DNA of 64,000 nucleotides from assembly GCF_032813545.1 (NCBI RefSeq), contig NZ_CP136520.1, positions 4,830,001-4,894,000 of the forward strand, read 5' to 3'. The stretch's first letter is position 1, and each line of letters opens with the position of its first letter. The position numbers and the translations under genes are program-made. Shown here in pieces: positions 44,461-52,629 of this stretch. This stretch comes from Nodosilinea sp. E11 (GTDB taxonomy: Bacteria; Cyanobacteriota; Cyanobacteriia; Phormidesmidales; Phormidesmidaceae). The notes beneath the pieces were generated by a model. The model was not told the origin of the DNA, searched no databases, and saw only the letters and a program-made list of their open reading frames with translations.

Positions 44461-46050
44461 TTAAAGAATTCTATAAATTATCCAATCGGAGCTGGATTGA
44501 TAAATTTCGCATGTATTTTCAATATGCTTCATAAATTTAGGATTGTTTTGCCAAAGCCATTCCCTATGTTCATTAACAATACCAAACCAATCTGCTCCTA
44601 ATTGCCGCAGCTCCTCAAATTGGTTAACTGCATCTTCATCTTCCGACATTTTTGTCCAATTAATACCTGGCCAAGGGGGAGGGAATACCCAACCTCTTCG
44701 AAGGCTATAATAGATAGCGACAGGTTCACCAATATCGTTGGGAACAGTTACGACTAAATCGTCAGGTTGACTAATTTTTCGAAGAGCCATTCCCATAAGA
44801 TAGCCTTCTGTCGCGTTCCAGTGCGGTTCTGGCGGGAAGTACATTTTTTGCAACTGCTTGTGCCCGACTCCACCTATTACCAGCATTATTGTAGTAATAA
44901 CTGCCAACATGGCAGGAAATTGACCAAAGCGTCGAGCCCAGGAGGTAATCTTTAATAAAGCGTGGCCGGCGAAAGCAGCAGCAGCAGGATTAAGAATATG
45001 GAAATTCCATGAATTTATGACTAACTCTTTTGCTCCAACTAGATAGTAGATTAAGCCAGCTAACGCCCACCAATGGAATATCCATGGCAGTGGAACTGTA
45101 GTATTTTTAGTATCTCTAGGGTGAGAGTTTGGCTGTCTCTGTGGAGGTTTTAGCACAAATCCCAGTATGACCAAGATTGCTAAAGGCTTTGTCCAAATAT
45201 AGCGATCATAATTCCAGTATAGGCTGTTCAAAAAGTATTTTTGCTCTAGCCAACTTTTTAATCCCGAGTCCCAAAGCCAGTTGTGACTACCAGCAAAATG
45301 GTATGGAGGATAGGTTTGGGCCAAGTATCGAGCCCAAAGGTAATAAGAAATTACTGAAATCAGGATAGCAATAGAAGCACAGATGATAGCAGTAACTCGC
45401 TTCGGTAGAAGCATCTGCTCTTGTTTTTGGCGTGATATGACCCAAATGGCATGTAGCATAGGAATGCCAACAATCAGGCCCGTTATCTTAGTTAAAAATC
45501 CCCAAGCAGCAATAATGCTGGCCAATAATAAATATTTCCATTTCTCAGTATTTAGATAAGTGACTAGAATCCAAAAACTGGTCACTACTAAAGAAACCAT
45601 GGCTGGATCAGGAAGGAAGGAGCGATCAACAAAAATACTGCCTGGAAGCAGTGCCATCATAGCAGCAGCAGCAATTGCATGTTCTTCATCCCAAACTTGA
45701 CGCACTAGTTGATAAAGTGCAAATATTCCCCATAGGCCAAAAACTACTGCAACGCCTCGTCCAACCCAATCATGTTGGCCCAAGAAGATATATAGCAAGG
45801 CCGAAATATAGGTAATAGTCTGGAACTCTCGGCCCTGATAGCTTTCTCCAGGACCATTCCAACTTACTTCTGGGAAGAAAATATTCCAATTTCGTCGGAA
45901 GTAGTTATCTGCCATCATGGCAGTACTTGCTTCTCTCCAGCTAGCATAATCTGTGAATGGCTGGCTAATATGGATTAACCGCAAAACTGCAGCTACTGCA
46001 AGAATAGCCATAAGTAAGACTTTGGTATTAGTAATACTTTTTAGAGCCAT
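44461..46050 (-). CDS. GT39/PMT-like membrane glycosyltransferase (GT-C fold)
   Basis: About 529 residues with some ten membrane helices. The first extracytoplasmic loop has TDYASWREAST and FRRNWNIFFPEVSWNGPG, the position of the catalytic Asp/Glu in ArnT and protein O-mannosyltransferases. DRSFLPDPAMV is also characteristic of this family. The soluble C-terminal part (~430-529) carries no clear domain. Such enzymes use polyprenyl-phosphate sugars to modify lipids, proteins or polysaccharides on the outer face of the membrane. The ATG at 46050 is preferred over a TTG at 46062. It is 76 bp downstream of the methyltransferase gene stop on the same strand and shares its low HIP1 content. Confidence 0.82.
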   Translation of the reverse strand: MALKSITNTKVLLMAILAVAAVLRLIHISQPFTDYASWREASTAMMADNYFRRNWNIFFPEVSWNGPGESYQGREFQTITYISALLYIFLGQHDWVGRGVAVVFGLWGIFALYQLVRQVWDEEHAIAAAAMMALLPGSIFVDRSFLPDPAMVSLVVTSFWILVTYLNTEKWKYLLLASIIAAWGFLTKITGLIVGIPMLHAIWVISRQKQEQMLLPKRVTAIICASIAILISVISYYLWARYLAQTYPPYHFAGSHNWLWDSGLKSWLEQKYFLNSLYWNYDRYIWTKPLAILVILGFVLKPPQRQPNSHPRDTKNTTVPLPWIFHWWALAGLIYYLVGAKELVINSWNFHILNPAAAAFAGHALLKITSWARRFGQFPAMLAVITTIMLVIGGVGHKQLQKMYFPPEPHWNATEGYLMGMALRKISQPDDLVVTVPNDIGEPVAIYYSLRRGWVFPPPWPGINWTKMSEDEDAVNQFEELRQLGADWFGIVNEHREWLWQNNPKFMKHIENTCEIYQSSSDWIIYRIL

Positions 46051-46126
46051 ATAGAAGAACAAGGAATAGGTTTGGTTTCACTCTATGATTCGATATCTAT
46101 TGCTCAAAAACTGATGAATCAAACCC

Positions 46127-46918
46127 TCATTTTTGCCAGCAGGAGGCTGTTTCAGTGCCCGATTTTGTGGGGCGATGCAGCCAATAAGCTATCCAAGTAA
46201 TGGGACTAATGGCAAGTAAAAGGACGAAGCGAAGGGTAAAAGGAAGTTTTGAGAAGGCAATATCGTGATTGATTACAGTAATAGCATTGATAAACGTGGC
46301 ATACTGTTGGCAAGGCACTGGCATTAACATTTTCAGGTTTTCCAAGGTATAGCCTCTACGAACATGTCCCCATTCAGCCATTACCTCTGCTTCTAATGGG
46401 CAGATAGGTTTGAAGATACTATAGTAGGGAAAGCGCCAGGTTGACTGATCGGGAGTGCTAACCAATAGATACCCGCCTGGTTTCAAAACTCGAAATGCTT
46501 CTGCAATGGCTTCACCATCGTTAGGAATATGCTCTAGCACATCAAACATGGTGACCGCATCAAAAGATTCATCTGCAAAAGGCAGCTGAGTGGCGTCTCC
46601 ACAGACAAATTTGACGTTGGGCGCTTGATTACAAGCTGCCTGGGCAAATTTAGGGTCGAGATCTAAGTTGGTGATATTGGCATTGGGATATAGGAGTGCC
46701 GTAAGACCACCCTGACCACCGCCAACTTCTAGAATAGATTCAAACGAGATATTGGGAGATATGGTGTAGATTGCCCGCATTTTTTCTCGATAGAAAAAGC
46801 CTAATGTTAAGGGATTAGGAAAGGGGTTGCAGGCCAGGAATTTACCCAGTGGCTTTTTGCCAGGCAGAGTATTTTTTCCTGAAATTATGTCTTCGGTCGT
46901 TTGAATAGGCGAATTCAT
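46127..46918 (-). CDS. Class I SAM-dependent methyltransferase
   Basis: A 263-residue protein with a Rossmann methyltransferase core at ~55-160: motif I ILEVGGGQGGLTALLYP, the acidic position NLDLDP, GDATQLPFAD and DAVTMFDVLEHIPNDGEA, then LKPGGYLLVSTPD. This is the Methyltransf_11 layout. The C-terminal segment has one hydrophobic helix (LRFVLLLAISPITWIAYWL), so it may associate with the membrane. In this cluster it could methylate a sugar or a lipid carrier intermediate. It starts 15 bp after the stop of the preceding glycosyltransferase, consistent with one operon. Substrate is inference only. Confidence 0.85.
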   Translation of the reverse strand: MNSPIQTTEDIISGKNTLPGKKPLGKFLACNPFPNPLTLGFFYREKMRAIYTISPNISFESILEVGGGQGGLTALLYPNANITNLDLDPKFAQAACNQAPNVKFVCGDATQLPFADESFDAVTMFDVLEHIPNDGEAIAEAFRVLKPGGYLLVSTPDQSTWRFPYYSIFKPICPLEAEVMAEWGHVRRGYTLENLKMLMPVPCQQYATFINAITVINHDIAFSKLPFTLRFVLLLAISPITWIAYWLHRPTKSGTETASCWQK

Positions 46919-46933
46919 ATCTAAAGAGTCCTT

Positions 46934-48268
46934 TCAAATAATTTCTGTACTTTGTTTATGGCTGGCGATGTTGTCATTAGGCCGGAATGATTGATTAACC
47001 AAGTTGAAGTCAAACGCTTCTAAATTCTTATGGCGAAGGTAATAGTTAATGCCTGAAAGGCAACCACTGACTTCAGCCCAATAGGTGCGATGTTTGGGAG
47101 ATTTTCCCTTTAAAACTATTCCCAGGCCCAGCCCTAAATAATGTTTGGGAAGATCAAATAGTAAGCGATAGAGATTTCCCCAGTGATAGTATTTGAAGAA
47201 CTGCACAATAAGGGCAGTGATGTGCCCCCGCATATATTGATGCATCTGGTGATGTAGTCGAGCGAGGTCTTGTCGATGGTGATGATAGACAACTGCAGTG
47301 GGCTCGTAGCGGCAGTTGCCTCCTGCTGCTACGACTCGGTACCAAAATTCTGAATCTTCACTACAACCCGAGGCTCCAGCACCTAAACGGGTATCAAATA
47401 GTCCCAGGTGCTCAAAAGCTTTACGGCGAAATATCATATTAGCACCAGCTCCAATTTTCCAAACTGGCATTCCGTGTCGGCGGTAGGTCGTAAAAAAGGC
47501 TGAACCAAAAACTTGAGGTTGATACTCTCCACTGAGACAACCCTGACCTAGTTCAAAAATGACCTGGGCCTCTGTCTCTAAGGCGGCAGGTATAATAAGG
47601 CCAGTGACTGCTAAAGTTTCGGGGTCAACAAACGCTCGATGCAGTCGGATTAACCATTGAGGGTGAACGTTGACATCGTCGTCGGTAAACGCAATAAACT
47701 GGCCTGTACTGTTTTGAATACCGGTGTTACGGGCTACGCTGAGTCCTGGCTGCGGCTCAAGCACGTAGTGAACGTCGGGAAATTGCTGCACTAGGGTCTG
47801 GGTAGCTGTGCTGGTGGGCGCGTTGTCAATTACTAAAATCTCTTTAGGAGCTGGTGATAGGTTTTGTAGTGATTTAAGACATTCAAGCAACTGTGTTGGG
47901 CGATCGCGAGTGCAAATTACCACCGATGTTTGAGCTACAGCATCCTGAATCTGGGGAGTGCGATCGCTGCCTTCAATTTTTTGAACTAGGGAGGCTAGCG
48001 CCTTTTCTATAATCAAGGGGGAGGAGGAAACCTCAATATTCTCTGCTAAATAATGATTGACCATAGGAGTGATTGCCCCAATAGCCCGCTGCATGACCTG
48101 TGCTGCAGAGAGGGGCAGTTCATCAGCAGGCACCTGGCATTTGCCCAGAGGAATAGTGTTTTGCCAGAACACGATATAGTACCCCTGTAAATGGTTGTCT
48201 GCTGGTAAGGCGACCAAGGGATTGCTCAAGTCTAAATGCAGAATTTTCCAAGGAAGAAAGTTTGGCAT
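46934..48268 (-). CDS. Glycosyltransferase family 2 protein with N-terminal extension
   Basis: A 444-residue inverting GT-A enzyme. The first ~110 residues form an extension that is not catalytic (KILHLDLSNPLVALPAD, then GKCQVPADELPLSAAQVMQ). The GT2 domain begins at TSVVICTRDRP with ILVIDNAPTS, FIAFTDDDVNVHPQW (D-x-D metal site) and GCSEDSEFWYRV (ED catalytic motif). It is paralogous in both parts to the gene at 49574-50791. Its ATG overlaps the stop of the upstream glycosyltransferase by 1 nt (TAATG), showing translational coupling. The C-terminal ~120 residues are helical with possible membrane contacts. Confidence 0.85.
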   Translation of the reverse strand: MPNFLPWKILHLDLSNPLVALPADNHLQGYYIVFWQNTIPLGKCQVPADELPLSAAQVMQRAIGAITPMVNHYLAENIEVSSSPLIIEKALASLVQKIEGSDRTPQIQDAVAQTSVVICTRDRPTQLLECLKSLQNLSPAPKEILVIDNAPTSTATQTLVQQFPDVHYVLEPQPGLSVARNTGIQNSTGQFIAFTDDDVNVHPQWLIRLHRAFVDPETLAVTGLIIPAALETEAQVIFELGQGCLSGEYQPQVFGSAFFTTYRRHGMPVWKIGAGANMIFRRKAFEHLGLFDTRLGAGASGCSEDSEFWYRVVAAGGNCRYEPTAVVYHHHRQDLARLHHQMHQYMRGHITALIVQFFKYYHWGNLYRLLFDLPKHYLGLGLGIVLKGKSPKHRTYWAEVSGCLSGINYYLRHKNLEAFDFNLVNQSFRPNDNIASHKQSTEII

Positions 48269-49371
48269 TATTGGTGTTCCTCCCCTTGGGATTGCAGCAC
48301 GGGGGATAGGGTCGCTGCTGGCCGCGCTGATAGGTTCGAACTGCTCTGGTCATCATCGGGCAAAATATGGCGGTCCTCCTGACGGAAGAGTAGCTGTTTG
48401 AGCACAGCGACCCCCAGGTAAACGCTGAATGTCGCCAGCATATGGAGGGAGTGATCAAATTTGAGCGCGGCTTGAACCTGAGCCCATACGGCCCGCCAGT
48501 CTCTGTTTTCGACAAAACGAAGGGCGTTGTTGAGGCCACACAATGCCCAAAATTTAGCTGCCCTGTGGCCCAAGGTGGCAACTTGGTGGGGGAGTAAGTA
48601 AGTCATCACCATTTGATAGGCTTTGCGGACGTTTTCTAGATCTTGTCCGGTGCGTACTGACTGCCCACTTAGCGATTTGTCATGGGTACGATATAGGGCC
48701 AAGGGTTCAATCTCGTAACCGACGGAATATTGGGCGGCAATACGACACCACATCTCCCAATCTTCGCCACTGTGTTGAATACGCCGGTCAAAGCCACCCA
48801 ACTGTTCGTAAACCGCACGTCGGACAACAACAGCTGGAGTTTGAATGGGATGGCGGGTGACGATGCGCTCTAGTGCCTGATTGAGTAGGCCACTATGATT
48901 CTGCTCTAAAACCGAAATTCGTTGCCACTGGCTACGGTCATCCATGAAAATGTGACGGCAGTAGACCAAACCCATATCAGGATGGCGGGCAAACAGGGTT
49001 TGCAGCTTTTGATAAAATCCCGGTAGGACACTATCGTCACCGTGGAGAATGTGAACCAGGTGACCGCGCGATCGCAGCAAACAGGTCTCAAAGTTGCGAA
49101 TGTAACCGACATTTTGCGGCTGCCGGTAGAAGCTCACTCGCCCCTGGCCCAGCTCTTGCACAATGGCTTCAGGATCGTCTTGGGTAGATCCGTCATCAAC
49201 AACTTCAATCTGCATAAGATCGGGGCCAGGGGCCTGGCTCAGCACACTAGCTAGGGATTCTCGTAGGAATCCTGCACAGTTGTAGGTAGGAATCATGACT
49301 GACCATAGTGGTCGTTCGCTGCCTTCGACCACCGCTGGAATGACTAGACGATAGGGAGAGGACGTCGTCAT
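48268..49371 (-). CDS. Glycosyltransferase family 2 protein
   Basis: A 367-residue GT-A enzyme. It shows WSVMIPTYNCAGFLRESLASVL at the N-terminus, EVVDDGSTQDDP, VHILHGDDSVLPGFY (donor-binding D-D) and HSGEDWEMWCRIA (catalytic region). The C-terminal ~80 residues carry a Ser/Pro-rich tail, DDDQSSSNLSARPAATLS, absent from most relatives. The start ATG overlaps the stop of the 69-residue ORF by 4 nt (ATGA) and the stop overlaps the next gene by 1 nt. It should add a sugar during chain assembly. Confidence 0.88.
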   Translation of the reverse strand: MTTSSPYRLVIPAVVEGSERPLWSVMIPTYNCAGFLRESLASVLSQAPGPDLMQIEVVDDGSTQDDPEAIVQELGQGRVSFYRQPQNVGYIRNFETCLLRSRGHLVHILHGDDSVLPGFYQKLQTLFARHPDMGLVYCRHIFMDDRSQWQRISVLEQNHSGLLNQALERIVTRHPIQTPAVVVRRAVYEQLGGFDRRIQHSGEDWEMWCRIAAQYSVGYEIEPLALYRTHDKSLSGQSVRTGQDLENVRKAYQMVMTYLLPHQVATLGHRAAKFWALCGLNNALRFVENRDWRAVWAQVQAALKFDHSLHMLATFSVYLGVAVLKQLLFRQEDRHILPDDDQSSSNLSARPAATLSPVLQSQGEEHQ

Positions 49372-49577
49372 GGCACTAATTCTTCTTCTTGAGATACAGT
49401 GGCGAGACTAAAAGTAGTCGGTTTGGCGCAGCCAAGCATCTGACCACAATTCTGATTACCCAGACGCATAAACCGCCCAAGGCCTACCCAATAGCCCCAC
49501 CAAAAAGACAACGTAATCATGCTGTAAGCCGTTGATTGACCCTTTAAAGCAGTTTCCAAAACCGGCTGGTAGCTCAC
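49368..49577 (-). CDS. Small coupled protein of unknown function (69 aa)
   Basis: A 69-residue frame locked into the operon by 4-nt overlaps at both ends: GTG start inside GTGA with the stop of the upstream GT2 gene, and TGA stop inside ATGA with the start of the next GT2 gene. Two such overlaps are unlikely by chance for a non-coding gap. The product has one aromatic-rich hydrophobic segment, STAYSMITLSFWWGYWVGLG, likely a membrane helix at about residues 15-34, then a GNQNCGQMLGC pair of cysteines. No family is recognised. It could be a small membrane partner of the glycosyltransferases. An alternative is that the frame is a remnant of a longer 5' or 3' end of a neighbour. Confidence 0.55.
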   Translation of the reverse strand: MSYQPVLETALKGQSTAYSMITLSFWWGYWVGLGRFMRLGNQNCGQMLGCAKPTTFSLATVSQEEELVP

Positions 49578-50791
49578 GAGTATTGCCTCCGGATGGCTTC
49601 ACTGCGTTGCTGCGATCGCCCATATTCTCCGCAGAGACCGACTACCCCGCCCCATAGCTCCGCCAAAATCATTTTGGGCGACAGCAGATGCTGGCCAGAC
49701 AGGCTTTGCTGCAACTGCCAGAGCTGATCTTGAACCCACCAGCCAATCAAGCGGCGCAGGCGCGATCGCATCGCTGGGTCAGTTTGCATTGACTTCACGA
49801 CAAAGGCCATAAAGCCCAGCCCCCAGGTCCAATACTGGTGGCGCAACTGACTGATTTCGCGGCGATGCTGATGGTAGACCGCATACTGCGGTTCATAGAC
49901 CAGCGGATGCCCCGCTCGGACAACTCGATAAAAAATATCGAGATCGCCACCGCCAGGCAAGGGCTTGCCCGTATCTAGCGCTTCATCAAAGCCGCCTAGG
50001 TCTAGCAGCACCTGCCGCCGAAAGGCCATATTGCACCCTGCCCCAAAAATACCGGCCCCGCAGGGGTACAGGGGGTTATGCGACAGCTGCTGGCCATAGC
50101 GAATTTTCTCAAAGCCACGGCCAAAGCCACCCCGCTGCTCAAATAAAATTTGGGCTGGGGTCTCTAGCTCGTAGGGCAGCACCAGGCCGGTAATCGCTCC
50201 GGCATCGGGGTTTTCGGCCCAGGCTTCTTGCCAGCCTCGCCACCACTGAGAATCAACCGTGACATCATCATCTAAAAAGGCGAGCCAGTCGGTGGTGGCG
50301 GTGTGTAGGGCACAGTTGCGAGCAAAGTCTAGGCCAGCCTTGGGCTCGCAAACGTAGCTCACGGTGGAAAAGGTAGCCACCACAGACTGGGTGCGATCGT
50401 CGCTAGGGGCGTTATCGACCACTAAAATTTCAAATTGGGTACGGTCGTCTGCACTCTGCAAAGGCACTAGGGTTGCCAGCAGCCGTGCCACATTATCGGG
50501 CCGATCTTTGGTGCAGATGGCGACCGTGAGGCTGGGGCTAGCGGTCAGGGCCACAGGCGGTTGCAGGTCTTCCCGCAGGCTTTCTTGCAACAGCTTAGGG
50601 CCAAGCTCGGCGGCAATCCAAGTCTCTAGCTGGGTGGGACTCAGGGTGCAGGGGGTGGGTACGGCCTTCAAAATGCGCCCCACCAGCCGATCGCGGCGGC
50701 GCAGCACGAGCGCCACGCCGGTTTGCTCTGCCGATAGCGTCAGGGTGGGTAAGGATTGGGTAATGTCTAGCTGGACGACAGGGTAGGACAT
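49574..50791 (-). CDS. Glycosyltransferase family 2 protein with N-terminal extension
   Basis: About 405 residues. An N-terminal extension of ~85 residues (VVQLDITQSLPTLTL, then VGRILKAVPTPCTLSPTQL) parallels that of the 46934-48268 protein. The GT2 domain follows with LTVAICTKDRPDNVARLL, ILVVDNAPSDDRT, LAFLDDDVTVDSQWW (D-D-D metal site) and GGGDLDIFYRVVRAG (ED-like catalytic region). ATG 50791 is preferred over GTG 50800. The stop overlaps the start of the 69-residue ORF by 4 nt. It lies 44 nt after the ABC transporter stop. Confidence 0.88.
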   Translation of the reverse strand: MSYPVVQLDITQSLPTLTLSAEQTGVALVLRRRDRLVGRILKAVPTPCTLSPTQLETWIAAELGPKLLQESLREDLQPPVALTASPSLTVAICTKDRPDNVARLLATLVPLQSADDRTQFEILVVDNAPSDDRTQSVVATFSTVSYVCEPKAGLDFARNCALHTATTDWLAFLDDDVTVDSQWWRGWQEAWAENPDAGAITGLVLPYELETPAQILFEQRGGFGRGFEKIRYGQQLSHNPLYPCGAGIFGAGCNMAFRRQVLLDLGGFDEALDTGKPLPGGGDLDIFYRVVRAGHPLVYEPQYAVYHQHRREISQLRHQYWTWGLGFMAFVVKSMQTDPAMRSRLRRLIGWWVQDQLWQLQQSLSGQHLLSPKMILAELWGGVVGLCGEYGRSQQRSEAIRRQYS

Positions 50792-50835
50792 AAGAATCAC
50801 GCTGAATAGATAAAAACGGGCCTAGGGGCGATGGC

Positions 50836-52629
50836 TCAAGAGGTGAGCAGGGAGTTTTGCCGACCGTGCATTTGACTAAAGAGCCCACCCTGGCGCAACA
50901 GGCTATCGAGGTTGCCCTGCTCGACCACCCGACCCTGCTGCATAACGGCAATGTGATCGGCCTGCTCAATGGTGTCTAACCGATGGGCAATCACAATCAC
51001 GGTGCGATCGCGGCTAAATAGCTCTAGGGCCTCCTGAATCAGCTGCTCAGAGATGCTGTCGAGGGCATTGGTCGCTTCATCTAAAATCAACAGATCGGGG
51101 TTGCGCACGATCGCCCGAGCCAGGGCGAGGCGCTGACGCTGGCCCCCTGATAGCCGCATACCGCGATCGCCCACCGGGGTGTCATAGCCCTGGGGCATCT
51201 GCTGAATAAATTCGTGGGCGTGGGCCTGCTGCGCGGCGGCTATAACCTCGTCGCGGGTTGCATCAAGCCGTCCGTAGGCAATGTTGTCGGCCACGGTGGC
51301 GTTAAAAATATGAATATCCTGGCTGACGATGGCCATTCGGGCGCGCCAGTCTAACAGGCTGAGGCTGGAGAGCGATTGCCCATCGACCCAGATCGTCCCC
51401 GCCGATGGGTCGTAAAAGCGGCAGATTAAGTGAATTAGGGTCGATTTGCCCGCCCCCGATGGCCCCACTAAGGCCGTTGTCTTGCCCGCTGGAATGGTTA
51501 ACGAAACCCGGTCGACTGCCGGATTGGGTTGGGTGGGGTAGGCAAAACTCACGGCTTCTAGGCGCAGACCTTGCTGAAGGCCATGAAACGGCATGACGCC
51601 AGTTTGTAGATAGGGCTTGTCTTGGGTGTCTAAAAACGTGAATACATCGTCGATTGACCCAGAAAGAGACTGAAGACCATTGCGATAGCTATCAATTAGC
51701 TGCATCTGGGGCTGTAAGCGGTACAGCATAAACAAAAAGGTGAGCAGGGCCGGCAAGAAAGTGCGATCGTACTGTACCGACAGCACCAAAATCGCTAGCA
51801 CCAGTAGCGCTGACAGCACCTCATAGAGGGGGTGCACCGTGCTTGAGAGGGCATTGAGCCGCAAAAAGGCCTGCTGCACTTGTTGTGACTTGTGGTCAAA
51901 GGTTTGCTGTTCGTGATCTTCTCGACCAAAGGCGCGAATGGTGCGCATACCCACCAGCCCTTCATACATGCGAATGCCCAAGTCCGCATTGGCTTGTACA
52001 GCTTGCTGGCCAAGCCGGGTGGTGTAGCGCGTCACCCACTGCACCACGATCGAAATGGCCGCCATCACCACCGCGATCAGCAGGGTGAGCCGCCACGAAA
52101 TCAGCAGTAGCAGCGTGGCATAGACCACGGTGGTGCAGATCGTGGTGATCAAGCCAATCAGCTTAGACAGGGCTTCTCCCGTTCGCCAGGTTTCTCCGGC
52201 CAGGGTGTTCATCAGCTTGCCAGAATCCTGGGTTTCGAGGTAGTCGTAGCCTACCCGCAGCAGTTGCTGAAAGACCCGCGACCGCAGCCGATGGCTGATG
52301 TGTGACTGCAACCAGGCTGACAGCAGGTAGTTGCTGTAGCTGAGCAAATTTTTGAGCAAAATGCAGCCCATGATCAGCGCTGGCAAGACCCAGATGCGAT
52401 CGCGCGCCGCAATTCTATCCATCAGCCGAAACAGGGTTTGCATCAGGATGCTGCCTTCTGCCGGCTGGACGGTGTCTTGCATCAGGCTTTGCAGCACTGG
52501 AATAAACAGGCTGATGCTCAGCCCTTCAAAGATTGAGGCCAGCATTCCTAACAGGACAATGGCGGGGATCGCCCAGGGATAAAGCCTGAGTAAGGGAAGT
52601 AAGCGCTTGACCACGGTCACGTCTTTCAT
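50836..52629 (-). CDS. ABC transporter with fused membrane and ATPase domains (type I exporter half)
   Basis: A 597-residue half-transporter. Six membrane helices at ~17-320 (type I exporter fold) precede the ATPase, which has Walker A GPSGAGKST, Q-loop VSQDIHIF, signature LSGGQRQRLALARA, Walker B LLILDEAT, D-loop NALD and H-loop IVIAHRLDTI. It is expected to dimerise. Among relatives are MsbA-like lipid flippases and polysaccharide/lipid-linked-oligosaccharide exporters, so flipping a lipid-linked glycan is a fair inference here. The start ATG 52629 is supported by a 4-nt overlap (ATGA) with the upstream glycosyltransferase stop. The longer open frame to 52749 is antisense-free but not family-like. 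Confidence 0.9.
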   Translation of the reverse strand: MKDVTVVKRLLPLLRLYPWAIPAIVLLGMLASIFEGLSISLFIPVLQSLMQDTVQPAEGSILMQTLFRLMDRIAARDRIWVLPALIMGCILLKNLLSYSNYLLSAWLQSHISHRLRSRVFQQLLRVGYDYLETQDSGKLMNTLAGETWRTGEALSKLIGLITTICTTVVYATLLLLISWRLTLLIAVVMAAISIVVQWVTRYTTRLGQQAVQANADLGIRMYEGLVGMRTIRAFGREDHEQQTFDHKSQQVQQAFLRLNALSSTVHPLYEVLSALLVLAILVLSVQYDRTFLPALLTFLFMLYRLQPQMQLIDSYRNGLQSLSGSIDDVFTFLDTQDKPYLQTGVMPFHGLQQGLRLEAVSFAYPTQPNPAVDRVSLTIPAGKTTALVGPSGAGKSTLIHLICRFYDPSAGTIWVDGQSLSSLSLLDWRARMAIVSQDIHIFNATVADNIAYGRLDATRDEVIAAAQQAHAHEFIQQMPQGYDTPVGDRGMRLSGGQRQRLALARAIVRNPDLLILDEATNALDSISEQLIQEALELFSRDRTVIVIAHRLDTIEQADHIAVMQQGRVVEQGNLDSLLRQGGLFSQMHGRQNSLLTS

